DNA from: Cupriavidus yeoncheonensis
GTDB lineage: Bacteria; Pseudomonadota; Gammaproteobacteria; Burkholderiales; Burkholderiaceae
DNA length: 64,000 nt
Reading direction: 5' to 3'
Assembly: GCF_905397275.1 (NCBI RefSeq)
Contig: NZ_CAJPUY010000011.1
Location: 124,001 to 188,000, forward strand
Made by a program: the position numbers and the translations under genes. The notes below the pieces were generated by a model. That model did no database searches. It worked only from the letters and a program-made list of their open reading frames with translations, and was not told the DNA's origin. Below, one piece after another: positions 17,162 through 26,145 of the stretch. Within the stretch, counting starts at the first letter, position 1; each line of letters begins with the position of its first letter.

Positions 17162-19396
17162 TCACGCGCGCTTTGGCTTCTGCTGGTAATGGCTGAGGTA
17201 GCGGTACTTGCCGAAGTAATAGTGCGATCGATACCAGCGACCCTCGACGTTGAGTCCGTTGAACAGCACCCCCTTGACCTCGGCTCCAGCCTGCCGTAGC
17301 TCGCGCTGGGAAGACATCAGTTCATCGATTGTCGTGGTGTCCGCACGCGCTACCAGGAACACGGCATCGGCCTTGCTCGCAAGAATGGCAGCGTCTGAGG
17401 CTGCCAGTACCGGCGGCGTATCAAGGAGAACCAGGTCATAGCGAGACGAGAGGTGGTCAAGAAGCTTCAGCATTTCCTGGCCTGACAGGAGGTCGGCGGC
17501 GTTTGGAGGTTCGGAGCCGGTCGGGATGAAGTCAAGTCCGGGCGCCACTTCGTGCCGCACCACCCGGTCCATGGGCGCACCCATCAGCAACTCGGACAAT
17601 CCGGGGCTGCGCGGTTGGCTAAAGCGCTGGTGCAGCCGGCCGCGCCGCAAGTCCGCATCAACGAGTATCACGCGGCGTCCGGTTGAGGCAATGGCAGCGA
17701 AGTTGGCGCAGACGAATGATTTTCCGACGCCGGGCGAGGGACCCGTAAACGCCACGATCCGGCGCTTGCTGCTGGCGAGCGCGAATTGCAATGCAGTACG
17801 GAAGTTGCGCAAGCTCTCGGTTGCCGGATCATCGGGATGATCGCGAGCCAGCAGTGTGCCTGCCGCCTCGCCAACGGGCTCCTGGTGTCCCTGCAGCAGG
17901 CTGAAGGGAATGGTCCCGTATACCGTCATGCCCGTCTGCTGTTCGATTTCGTCAGCGTCGGCGACACCGCCATCCATGGCGTGGCGCACGATCACCAGCA
18001 CCACGCCGCCAACGACGCCCAGGACCAGCGAGAACATCACGATCATGCCCGGATTCGGGCGCACGGGCTTGATCGGAACTTCTGCGGGGTCGATCAGGCG
18101 CGCGTTACCGACCTTGCTGGCCTTCATCAGCCGAAGCTGTTGCACGTCGTTGAGCAGTGACTTGAGCGTGTCGGTGCTGACCTTGACGTCCTGCATCGAG
18201 CGCAGCACCTGCTGTTCGACGTCGGGGACTTTCCGGATCCGCGCGGAAACCTCGTTGAGCTGAGCGGTCAGGCTGGCGATCTGGCTGTCGACCAGTCCGA
18301 TGGACGGATGATTGGCGGTGAAGCGTGCTGCCAGTTCCTGGCGGCGCTGCCTGAGTTCCTGGAGCTTCGTTTGAATCTGCACCGATTGGGCAAGGATAAG
18401 CTTGGATTCCTCGCCGAGGTCAACCGTACCGCGCTGGTTGCGCGTGGCGTTGTACTTGGATTCCGCGGCTTCGGCCTGCTGCCTGAGCCGGGGGAGCTGA
18501 CTTTCAAGGAATGACAGCGAGTTCTCCGCCTCCTCGGCCATGCGGCGCACATTCTGGTCGACATAGGCCTGTCCGATATCGTTGAGGATCGCTGCAGTTT
18601 TCTCGGGCGAAGTTCCCTCCAGGGAAATGCCGATGACGCCGCTTTCCTTGCCACGCTCGCTGATGTTCAGGCTCCCCTGGAGCTGGGCGATGGCGTCGTT
18701 GCGTGCAAGTCTGCGCAGTACATAGCGGGTTCCGGGATTGCCCGAGATGTCACTGACAAGGAGATTGACGGTCCCCGCAGCGGTTTCGATCGACAAGGGG
18801 TGCCCGATCGAGCCTGTCGCGGACGCATTGTCGCTGCTGAATTCCACCTTGTAGCTGCCATGGCCCAGTGCCGTCAGCAGGATCTTGCGGCCCTCCATCG
18901 TGGCTGGGGTATCGAGCCGATCCACGACGATTGATTCGTTACCCCAGGCGAAGCCGCCCCAGCCAAACAGGCCGGGTACGGAGAGTCCCGTCCTGAAGCT
19001 GGCGATGGCCTTGCCCAGCAGCGGGAAGTAGCGCGGCGTCGCTTCGATGTGGAGCCGCAGGTTGTCGACGGCCTTGCCCACGATCATGCGCGAACGCAGC
19101 AGCTCGACCTCGGCGTTGGCCACGGGCTTGTGATTGAAGAGGGGAGCGAAGGTGCTGTTCAAACTGGGTGCCGCGGGGTCGCTGCGGCTCTGTTCCAGCT
19201 GCACCACGATATCGCTCCGGTAGATCGGGCGCGAAAGAACCGCATAGAGGACCCCCGCTGCGACCGTCAGCACAATCGTGATTACGAACGTCCAGCGGTA
19301 TCGCACCACTACGTCAATGTAGGCGGTCAGATCGACCGCAGCCGTGCGAGCGTCCCGGCCTGAGGTCGTTTCCTCGCCCAACCCCGCTGTCTTCAT
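17162..19396 (-). CDS. Polysaccharide co-polymerase / BY-kinase (Wzc paralogue 2)
   Basis: A 744-residue protein with the same layout as the gene at 12101-14323: membrane segments near 38-58 and 445-465, periplasmic coiled coil, then a kinase with Walker A (PGVGKS), A' (ILVDADLRRG) and B (LVLLDTPP). The C-terminus has a Tyr cluster (YRSHYYFGKYRYLSHY). Long runs are nearly identical to paralogue 1 by eye. The start overlaps the stop of the upstream phosphatase (ATGA), so phosphatase and kinase are coupled as in wzb-wzc. This copy is the one paired with the phosphatase, whereas paralogue 1 is paired with Wza. Confidence 0.92.
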   Translation of the reverse strand: MKTAGLGEETTSGRDARTAAVDLTAYIDVVVRYRWTFVITIVLTVAAGVLYAVLSRPIYRSDIVVQLEQSRSDPAAPSLNSTFAPLFNHKPVANAEVELLRSRMIVGKAVDNLRLHIEATPRYFPLLGKAIASFRTGLSVPGLFGWGGFAWGNESIVVDRLDTPATMEGRKILLTALGHGSYKVEFSSDNASATGSIGHPLSIETAAGTVNLLVSDISGNPGTRYVLRRLARNDAIAQLQGSLNISERGKESGVIGISLEGTSPEKTAAILNDIGQAYVDQNVRRMAEEAENSLSFLESQLPRLRQQAEAAESKYNATRNQRGTVDLGEESKLILAQSVQIQTKLQELRQRRQELAARFTANHPSIGLVDSQIASLTAQLNEVSARIRKVPDVEQQVLRSMQDVKVSTDTLKSLLNDVQQLRLMKASKVGNARLIDPAEVPIKPVRPNPGMIVMFSLVLGVVGGVVLVIVRHAMDGGVADADEIEQQTGMTVYGTIPFSLLQGHQEPVGEAAGTLLARDHPDDPATESLRNFRTALQFALASSKRRIVAFTGPSPGVGKSFVCANFAAIASTGRRVILVDADLRRGRLHQRFSQPRSPGLSELLMGAPMDRVVRHEVAPGLDFIPTGSEPPNAADLLSGQEMLKLLDHLSSRYDLVLLDTPPVLAASDAAILASKADAVFLVARADTTTIDELMSSQRELRQAGAEVKGVLFNGLNVEGRWYRSHYYFGKYRYLSHYQQKPKRA

Positions 19397-19857
19397 GGCT
19401 CGTCTCCGACGGAGGACGCGGACTCTGCCGCCTGGATCTGGGCTGACCAGGTTGCGATGCCTTGCTTGATCAGGCCCAGCACGATGCTGAACATGTTGAA
19501 GGAGCCGCCATAGGGATCCGGTACGTCTACATGGACGAATTCGCACAGGCGAAACGTCTTTCCCCTGGCTTGCGGAAAGAGCGACTCCATCTCTCTGCGC
19601 TGTTCGCTGTCCATGACCAGAACGAGGTCCGCCTGGGCTACCATGGTCTCGTCGACGGCGCGCGCGCGATGGTCGGCAAGGTCGCAACCCTCGTCGGCGA
19701 GCAGGCGGATCGCGCGCGAATCGGCGTTCGCGCCCACCGGCGGAGAAAGCCCCGCCGAAGTGACGTCGCATTCCGGCAAGGCACGCCTAAGCAGGCAGGC
19801 GGCCATCGGGCTGCGGCAAATGTTGCCAATGCAGATGACAAGAACCGAGCGGATCAT
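19393..19857 (-). CDS. Low-molecular-weight protein tyrosine phosphatase (Wzb-like)
   Basis: A 154-residue phosphatase with the CX5R loop at the N-terminus (CIGNICRSP; nucleophile Cys9, Arg15) and the general acid in DVPDPYGG. It should remove phosphate from the Tyr clusters of the BY-kinases and so cycle EPS polymerisation. Its ATG overlaps the stop of a 66-codon reading frame upstream and its stop overlaps the kinase start, giving a three-gene coupled unit. The ribosome binding site of its own is weak, consistent with coupling. Confidence 0.92.
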   Translation of the reverse strand: MIRSVLVICIGNICRSPMAACLLRRALPECDVTSAGLSPPVGANADSRAIRLLADEGCDLADHRARAVDETMVAQADLVLVMDSEQRREMESLFPQARGKTFRLCEFVHVDVPDPYGGSFNMFSIVLGLIKQGIATWSAQIQAAESASSVGDEP

Positions 19858-20054
19858 GCCGTTTCACCTGTCGGGCCGTTGCAGCCGCATTGCGCACGGC
19901 CCGGATCCGAGACGTTGCTTTGTGCCCCGGGGCATTGCTGGTTGAATCCAGCAACCTTCTCGGCGTCGGAAGCAACGCGTCCGGCCTCGATCAACGCCGC
20001 GGCGCGTCCTGAACTGACTTCACCTGATTCCGTGCCCCGTGGGTTCGGTCTCAT
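19854..20054 (-). CDS. Small hypothetical protein, coupled to the phosphatase
   Basis: A 66-residue frame starting at ATG 20054 after a good GGGAG and ending in TGA that overlaps the phosphatase ATG. No family is recognised. It is hydrophilic, with no membrane segment, and its C-terminal part has three Cys (one in FNQQCPG and a CGC in AQCGCNG). It could be a genuine small regulatory protein, or a leader frame whose translation controls the phosphatase. The ATGA junction, the ribosome binding site and the operator-promoter directly upstream are the evidence; there is no homology evidence. Confidence 0.5.
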   Translation of the reverse strand: MRPNPRGTESGEVSSGRAAALIEAGRVASDAEKVAGFNQQCPGAQSNVSDPGRAQCGCNGPTGETA

Positions 20055-20474
20055 GGCCGTCTCCCTTCTGGATGCTGAAGGATGCTGCGGGACATGGCGC
20101 CGGACGCTCGTCCCGCAGTGCCAGAATAGGAAGTCGGCAGCCATGCTTCGGTGCGCTCTCGCACAATGCCGGCAACGCCTCGAAACGTGGTAGCGCGCAA
20201 GCGATTTCTGGTGCCCGCCGGGTCATACCTAAGGCTGAGAAGCTGGCGGTGAAGCGTCACTTCTTCATGCCTTCGCAACCGTGCAACGTCGCCTTCCACC
20301 AGCCGGACGACAGCCGTCCGCAGGAGTCGATCGGCACCCGCGCAGGCGTCGGATCCTCTGTACGGCAAGACACCAAGCCCAGCGCACAAGTCGAAGTCAT
20401 TCCTCGATAATCCGGGAAAAGTCAACCTGCCCACGCCGCAGCGGTCTTGGCTGGTCACCCCGGAGATCACGGTA
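20055..20474. other. Divergent intergenic region between the phosphatase operon and the UDP-sugar dehydrogenase gene
   Basis: These 420 bp contain site D with its -10 box serving the minus-strand operon. The plus-strand gene at 20475 must have its promoter here too, but no clear -35/-10 pair stands out. No gene is supported. Confidence 0.5.
20148..20165 (-). promoter_or_regulatory. EPS operator-like site D with -10 box
   Basis: In gene orientation TGTGCGAGAGCGCACCGA contains the palindrome GTGCG-AGAG-CGCAC. Exactly 19 bp downstream is TATTCT (20123-20128), a good -10. The palindrome centre would be near -41.5, the class II activator position. The site ends 93 bp before the 66-codon frame. 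Confidence 0.65.
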
Positions 20475-21752
20475 ATGGACCTGAGCAGTGCACAAATTGC
20501 CATCATTGGCCTGGGCTATGTCGGTCTGCCGCTCGCCGTGGAATTTGGCAAACACAGACCTGTCGTGGGCTTCGATATCAACGGCGCCCGCATCGATGAA
20601 CTGCGTGGCGGCCACGATGCGACGCTGGAGGTTGGCGCCGACGAACTGCGCAGCGCCAGGCATCTCCGTTATAGCAGCGATCCCGCGGAGCTGAAGAGCT
20701 GCCAGATATTTGTCGTTACCGTACCCACGCCTGTGGACAGGGCCAAGCGCCCGGACCTGACACCGCTGATTCGCGCCAGCGAACTCGTCGGCGAAGCGAT
20801 GGCCGACGGTGCGGTCGTGATCTACGAGTCGACGGTGTATCCGGGCGCTACCGAGGAGATCTGCGTACCGGTGCTGGAGCGTTGCAGCGGCCTCAGGTTC
20901 AACGACGGGTTTTTCTGCGGCTACAGCCCGGAACGTATCAACCCCGGCGACAAGGAACACCGGTTGCCCGACATTCGAAAGGTGACCAGCGGCAGCACGC
21001 CGGAGGTCGCCGACGCGGTCGACGAACTCTACCGAAAGATCATCGTCGCGGGGACCCACCGTGCGAGCAGCATCCGTGTGGCCGAAGCCGCAAAGGTCAT
21101 CGAGAACACGCAGCGCGACGTCAATATTGCCCTGATCAACGAACTCAGCCTGTTGTTCCACAAGTTGGGCATCGACACGCTCGAAGTGCTCAAGGCGGCG
21201 GGCACCAAATGGAATTTCCTGCCATTTCGGCCGGGTCTCGTTGGCGGTCACTGCATCGGCGTGGACCCGTACTATCTGACGCACAAGGCCCAGGAGGTCG
21301 GCTATCACCCGCAAGTGATCCTGGCCGGGCGACGCATCAATGACCGGATGGCCATCCATGTTGCCGAAGAGGTGGTCAAGCTGATGCTGCGCCGGGGCAT
21401 CCCTGTACTGGGCAGCCGCGTTCTTATGCTCGGGCTGGCGTTCAAGGAAAATTGCCCGGACGTTCGCAATACCAAGGCGGTCGACATCGTCACCACGCTG
21501 CGCGGTTACAACGCAGAGGTCGATGTTTACGACCCGTGGATCAACGTCGAGCAAGCCGAGGAAGAATACGGTCTCGCATGCCTGCGCGAACTTCCGCGAC
21601 ATGACGAGTACGACGCCATTGTCCTCGCGGTTCCGCACAGCCAGTTCGTTTCCATGGGAGTCCGGGCGATCAAGGCCTTTGGCAAGTCCCACGCGGTGCT
21701 GTTTGATGTGAAGGGCATTCTGCCCAGGAGCGAAGTCGATGCACGACTGTAG
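20475..21752 (+). CDS. tviB: UDP-N-acetylhexosamine 6-dehydrogenase (WbpO/TviB type)
   Basis: A 425-residue NAD-dependent nucleotide-sugar dehydrogenase: Rossmann motif [14 protein letters not shown] at residue 8, the middle dimerisation domain, and catalytic Cys in [12 protein letters not shown] near 260. A C-terminal UDP-binding domain follows ([16 protein letters not shown]). It oxidises C6 of UDP-GlcNAc or UDP-GalNAc to the uronic acid. The downstream gene starts inside its last codons and encodes a 4-epimerase, the TviB-TviC (WbpO-WbpP) pair that makes UDP-GalNAcA. The AsnB-type enzyme next in line could amidate the product. The choice between GlcNAc and GalNAc substrate is not resolved. 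Confidence 0.9.
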   Translation: MDLSSAQIAIIGLGYVGLPLAVEFGKHRPVVGFDINGARIDELRGGHDATLEVGADELRSARHLRYSSDPAELKSCQIFVVTVPTPVDRAKRPDLTPLIRASELVGEAMADGAVVIYESTVYPGATEEICVPVLERCSGLRFNDGFFCGYSPERINPGDKEHRLPDIRKVTSGSTPEVADAVDELYRKIIVAGTHRASSIRVAEAAKVIENTQRDVNIALINELSLLFHKLGIDTLEVLKAAGTKWNFLPFRPGLVGGHCIGVDPYYLTHKAQEVGYHPQVILAGRRINDRMAIHVAEEVVKLMLRRGIPVLGSRVLMLGLAFKENCPDVRNTKAVDIVTTLRGYNAEVDVYDPWINVEQAEEEYGLACLRELPRHDEYDAIVLAVPHSQFVSMGVRAIKAFGKSHAVLFDVKGILPRSEVDARL

Positions 21753-22902
21753 CCGCACGTGCCCGGCCGACGGATCGGATGCGCCGGAAGCGAGCGAGTT
21801 GCTGCCCGAACCGGAAGCCTACGGGAACCTCAAGATACGCCTTGCGGCCACGCCGCGGACGTGGCTTGTCACCGGGGTGGCAGGGTTCATCGGGAGCAAT
21901 CTGCTCGAGGCGTTGCTGCGGCTCGACCAGCGTGTCGTCGGTCTCGACAACTTCTCGACCGGCCATCGCGGCAATCTCGACGAGGTCAGGGGCTTGGTAT
22001 TGCCGCGGCAATGGGCAAATTTCCAGTTCATCGAAGGCGATATCCGAAACCTCGAACACTGCCGGCGCGCGATGCGCTTCGAGACGGACCAGTCCTGTGA
22101 AAAGGCGGGCGATTTCCGCCCGGTGGAATTCGTGCTGCACCAGGCCGCGCTCGGCTCGGTTCCGCGCAGCCTGGAAGACCCGCTCTCGACTCACAGCGTC
22201 AATATCTCCGGCTTCCTCAATATGCTTGTCGCGGCCCGCGACGCCAGGGTCGCAAGCTTCGTCTACGCGGCGAGCAGCAGCACGTACGGCGATCACCCGG
22301 GCCTGCCGAAGGTGGAGGAGCGCATTGGCAAGCCGCTCAGTCCTTACGCGGTCACCAAGTACGCCAACGAGCTGTACGCGGATGTCTTCGCCCGTTGCTA
22401 TGGGGTGCACGCGACGGGATTGCGCTATTTCAATGTATTCGGCCAGCGGCAGGATCCGAATGGCGCGTATGCGGCCGTCATCCCGAAATGGATTGCTGCG
22501 CTTCTGCGTGGCGAAGCGGTTTACATCAATGGTGACGGAGAGACCAGCCGTGACTTCTGCTATGTCGCCAACGCCGTTCAGGCGAATCTGCTTGCCGCCC
22601 TGAGCGAGCCTCGGGCGGGGCAGGGCGCGGCCTTCAATGTCGCGGTGGGCGACCGCACCACGCTGAGCACATTGTTTCAGCTTCTGCGCGACGGCCTCGT
22701 CCCATACGGCATTGCTGCAAACAGTGAGCCCGTCTATCGCGGCTTCCGGGCGGGCGATGTGCGCCACAGCCAGGCTGACATCGGCAAGGCGCAAGGAATC
22801 CTTGGATACCGGCCGACGCACCGCATCCGCGAAGGACTGGCTGAGGCGATGCACTGGTACGTGCAGGTGCATCGGGCGCAGGATGCCTGTACTCAACAGT
22901 GA
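21739..22902 (+). CDS. tviC: UDP-N-acetylglucosamine 4-epimerase (WbpP/TviC type)
   Basis: A 387-residue short-chain dehydrogenase/reductase: [22 protein letters not shown] site near residue 42, GLDNFSTG, the Ser of [10 protein letters not shown] and the YxxxK in [11 protein letters not shown]. The roughly 40-residue N-terminal extension before the Rossmann motif is a WbpP-type feature. It interconverts UDP-GlcNAc(A) and UDP-GalNAc(A). The gene overlaps the dehydrogenase by 14 bp and is followed 17 bp later by the asparagine-synthase gene, forming one sugar-supply operon. Confidence 0.9.
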   Translation: MHDCSRTCPADGSDAPEASELLPEPEAYGNLKIRLAATPRTWLVTGVAGFIGSNLLEALLRLDQRVVGLDNFSTGHRGNLDEVRGLVLPRQWANFQFIEGDIRNLEHCRRAMRFETDQSCEKAGDFRPVEFVLHQAALGSVPRSLEDPLSTHSVNISGFLNMLVAARDARVASFVYAASSSTYGDHPGLPKVEERIGKPLSPYAVTKYANELYADVFARCYGVHATGLRYFNVFGQRQDPNGAYAAVIPKWIAALLRGEAVYINGDGETSRDFCYVANAVQANLLAALSEPRAGQGAAFNVAVGDRTTLSTLFQLLRDGLVPYGIAANSEPVYRGFRAGDVRHSQADIGKAQGILGYRPTHRIREGLAEAMHWYVQVHRAQDACTQQ

Positions 22903-22919
22903 GTTAGCGGAAGACAACA

Positions 22920-24947
22920 ATGTGTGGATTCGTAGGAGTACTTGGCGGGTCGCTTGCCCCAGTGGATCGTGCTGCGATGCTTGCCGGCATGGCCGACCGG
23001 ATCCGGCACCGCGGCCCCGACCATGGTGACCTCTGGTGCGATCACGACGTGCCGTTCGGCATCGCGCACCGGCGCCTGGCCATCGTCGATCTTTCCCCTG
23101 CCGGACAGCAGCCCATGCTGGCGGCCAGCGGTCGCTATGTCATCGTATTCAATGGCGAAATCTACAACCACCTGGAGATTCGCGAGGAACTCGAAATGGC
23201 GGGGGTCACGGTGCCATGGCGAGGCCATTCGGACACGGAGACCCTGCTCGCCGCGATCGATGCCTGGGGGGCGCAGGAGGCCGTGCGCCGAACCGTTGGC
23301 ATGTTCGCCTTTGCACTGTGGGACCGCCAGACACGCGTGCTGACGCTGGCGCGAGACCGGCTTGGCGAGAAGCCGCTTTACTATGGGTGGCAAGGCGCAG
23401 GCAGGAGCCGCACCTTCATGTTTGGCTCGGAGCTCAAGGCGCTGCGCGCTCATCCTGCCTTTGAAGGTCGTATCGACCGGGACGCGCTCAGGCTGTACAT
23501 GCGGCACAACAACGTTGGCGGCGCCCATTCCATCTATCAAGGTATCGCCAAGCTGCCTCCGGCGCACCTGTTGACGGTCTCCATGCAAAGTCAGGAGCCC
23601 GTGCTGCGCGCTTACTGGTCCGGAGTCACCGCTGCACTGGAAGGCAGGCAGCATCCCTTCGAGGGGAGCGACGAGGAAGCGGTGGAAGCACTGGACACGC
23701 TGCTTGCCGACGCCGTGCGCCGCCAGATGATGGCGGATGTGCCGCTGGGGGCATTCCTTTCCGGCGGCGTGGATTCGTCCACTGTGGTTGCCCTGATGCA
23801 AGCGCAGTCCTCGCAGCCGATCCGTACTTTCTCGATCGGCCTCCATGGCACGCCTTACAACGAGGCCGAGTATGCGAAGGCTGTCGCGACGCATCTGGGC
23901 ACCCGTCATACCGAGCTGTACATCACTCCGGAACACGCCCGGACGATCATTCCAGAGCTCCCGGGGATCTATGATGAGCCGTTCTCCGACTCCTCGCAGA
24001 TCCCGACACTGCTTGTCAGCGAGCTTGCCAGGCAGCACGTTACGGTTTCCCTGTCGGGCGATGCGGGCGACGAACTGTTCGGCGGCTATAACCGCTACCA
24101 GATCACCGCAGAACTCTGGCATCGCCTCGCACCTGTCCCGCGCTCGTTGCGCGCTGCGGCGGCATGGGGACTGACTCGTCTCTCGCCAAGCCAGATCAAC
24201 CGGATCGCGGCATCGCTACCCGTGTCGGCGCGCTGGGCGAATCTCGGCGAAAAGATCCACAAGGGCGCCGGCGTGATGGCCGCGCGTACGGCCGCCGAAC
24301 TCTATCGCGGCATGGTTTCGCAATGGTCGACACCGGAGGCCGTCGTCATCGGCGGCACCGAGCCGCCCGCACTGCTGGACCAGGCCATGGGACAGCTTGC
24401 TCCGTTTTCCGACGTAGAACGAATGATGGCATCCGACATGCTTGGCTATCTGCCCGATGACATCCTGACCAAGGTAGATCGTGCGGCGATGGCGCACAGC
24501 CTTGAGACGCGCATCCCGTTCCTCGACCATCGCGTGGTCGAGTTCGCGTGGCGTCTCCCGATGGCCTGCAAGATCCGCCAGGAAGAAGGCGGCTACACCA
24601 CCAAGTGGGTGCTGCGGCGCGTGCTGGATCGCTATGTCCCGCGCGCGCTGATAGAGCGGCCAAAGATGGGATTCGGCGTTCCGATCGACGTCTGGCTGCG
24701 CGGACCGTTGCGCGACTGGGCCGAAGACCTGCTCGATGCCGGGCGCCTGCAGCGCGAGGGATATCTGAATCCGGAGCCGATTCGCAGGCGCTGGTCGGAG
24801 CACCTGTCGGGTCGAAGGAACTGGCAGCATCCCCTCTGGTGTGTCCTCATGTTTCAATCCTGGCTGGCAACCGAGGGCGCACGAGGCCACGCGCCGCAGC
24901 CCGCTTGCGCAACGGCATTCCAGTGGAGGGCAGCATGCGCTTCCTGA
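22920..24947 (+). CDS. Asparagine synthase (glutamine-hydrolysing)-type amidotransferase
   Basis: A 675-residue AsnB-family protein. It begins [10 protein letters not shown], with Cys2 as the glutaminase nucleophile, and has class II glutaminase residues ([15 protein letters not shown]). The synthetase domain carries the ATP pyrophosphatase loop SGGVDSS near 282. In O-antigen and EPS loci such enzymes are thought to amidate hexuronic acids, and the preceding dehydrogenase and epimerase make exactly such a substrate, so I infer formation of a HexNAcA amide rather than free asparagine. It overlaps the next glycosyltransferase gene by 13 bp. Confidence 0.88.
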   Translation: MCGFVGVLGGSLAPVDRAAMLAGMADRIRHRGPDHGDLWCDHDVPFGIAHRRLAIVDLSPAGQQPMLAASGRYVIVFNGEIYNHLEIREELEMAGVTVPWRGHSDTETLLAAIDAWGAQEAVRRTVGMFAFALWDRQTRVLTLARDRLGEKPLYYGWQGAGRSRTFMFGSELKALRAHPAFEGRIDRDALRLYMRHNNVGGAHSIYQGIAKLPPAHLLTVSMQSQEPVLRAYWSGVTAALEGRQHPFEGSDEEAVEALDTLLADAVRRQMMADVPLGAFLSGGVDSSTVVALMQAQSSQPIRTFSIGLHGTPYNEAEYAKAVATHLGTRHTELYITPEHARTIIPELPGIYDEPFSDSSQIPTLLVSELARQHVTVSLSGDAGDELFGGYNRYQITAELWHRLAPVPRSLRAAAAWGLTRLSPSQINRIAASLPVSARWANLGEKIHKGAGVMAARTAAELYRGMVSQWSTPEAVVIGGTEPPALLDQAMGQLAPFSDVERMMASDMLGYLPDDILTKVDRAAMAHSLETRIPFLDHRVVEFAWRLPMACKIRQEEGGYTTKWVLRRVLDRYVPRALIERPKMGFGVPIDVWLRGPLRDWAEDLLDAGRLQREGYLNPEPIRRRWSEHLSGRRNWQHPLWCVLMFQSWLATEGARGHAPQPACATAFQWRAACAS

Positions 24948-26074
24948 TGATCGCAAGCCTGGCGGAGTCGCTGGTCGCATTCCGGGGGCCGCTGCTCGAG
25001 GCGTTGCAGGAGCGAGGCCTGGAAGTCCATGTCGCCGCGCCTGACCTGTCGCCGGGCAATCCCGTTCAGGCGGACCTGGAGGCGAGAGGCCTGATCGTGC
25101 ATCCCGTTCCGCTTGAACGCACCGGCAAGAACATCGTGGCCGACGTACGCACATTGCTGGCACTGCATCGGCTGATGCGGCGGGTCCGGCCGGACTTCGT
25201 GATGAGCTACACCATCAAGCCCGTGATCTATGGCATGCTGGCCGCCTGGATGGCGCGCGTACCCAGGCGCTTCGCGTTGATCACGGGACTTGGCTATGCC
25301 TTTGGCGACGACAAGAAACGGACGACGTTGCGCGCCGTGGTGAAGCTGATGTATGGAATGGCGCTGGGCCGCGCCCATACGATCTTCTTCCAGAACCCCG
25401 ATGATGAGGCCCTGTTCCGCAGCACAGAGATTCTGTCGCCTGGCAAACATTCCTGCGTCGTCAACGGATCAGGCGTCGACACGGCAAGCTTCTGGGTTGC
25501 GCCGTTGCCCGAGGACGGGCCCCGCTTTCTGCTGATTGCCCGTCTGCTCGGCGACAAGGGGGTGCGCGAGTATGCCGAAGCCGCGCGCCGCATCCGCGCG
25601 CGCGGGGCCAGGGCGCGCTTCGGTCTGGTGGGCTGGATCGATAGCGGCCCCGATGCGATCGCACAGCAGGAGCTGGACGCATGGGTAGCGGATGGCAGCA
25701 TCGACTACCTTGGCCGGCTGACGGACGTTCGGCCCGCCATCGCCGGCTGCAACATCTACGTGCTGCCGTCCTACCGGGAAGGAACGCCGCGTTCCGTGCT
25801 GGAGGCCATGGCGATGGGACGCCCGATCATCACGACGGATGCGCCAGGCTGTCGCGAGACAGTCATTGACGGCGAAAATGGCTTGCTGGTGCCGGTCAAG
25901 TCGGTCAGTGGGCTGGAGCAGGCCATGTTGCGCCTGATCGAAGACTGGGAGATGGTGGTGCGCATGGGCCAGCGTTCGCGCCAGATTGCCGAGAGCAAGT
26001 ACGACGTCCATAAAGTCAATGCCACCATGCTGCACGAAATGGGGTTTGACGACGCGATGCCGGTCGTTGACTGA
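24935..26074 (+). CDS. Glycosyltransferase family 4 (PglA-like)
   Basis: A 379-residue GT-B enzyme. The N-terminal domain has [20 protein letters not shown] and the [15 protein letters not shown] stretch typical of PglA/WbpT-type N-acetylgalactosaminyltransferases. The C-terminal domain has [13 protein letters not shown] and the donor-binding [19 protein letters not shown] near 275. PglA adds GalNAc to undecaprenyl-linked bacillosamine, consistent with the sugars predicted here. ATG 24935 follows GTGGAGGG and lies within the end of the asnB-like gene; an earlier in-frame start would overlap almost 400 bp and is rejected. Confidence 0.88.
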   Translation: MRFLMIASLAESLVAFRGPLLEALQERGLEVHVAAPDLSPGNPVQADLEARGLIVHPVPLERTGKNIVADVRTLLALHRLMRRVRPDFVMSYTIKPVIYGMLAAWMARVPRRFALITGLGYAFGDDKKRTTLRAVVKLMYGMALGRAHTIFFQNPDDEALFRSTEILSPGKHSCVVNGSGVDTASFWVAPLPEDGPRFLLIARLLGDKGVREYAEAARRIRARGARARFGLVGWIDSGPDAIAQQELDAWVADGSIDYLGRLTDVRPAIAGCNIYVLPSYREGTPRSVLEAMAMGRPIITTDAPGCRETVIDGENGLLVPVKSVSGLEQAMLRLIEDWEMVVRMGQRSRQIAESKYDVHKVNATMLHEMGFDDAMPVVD

Positions 26075-26145
26075 AGGCCTCGGCGTCGCGGCCTCAGCGT
26101 ACGCGCCGGGGATCGGAAATCCTGACAGTGGGAGCTTGTCCAGCC

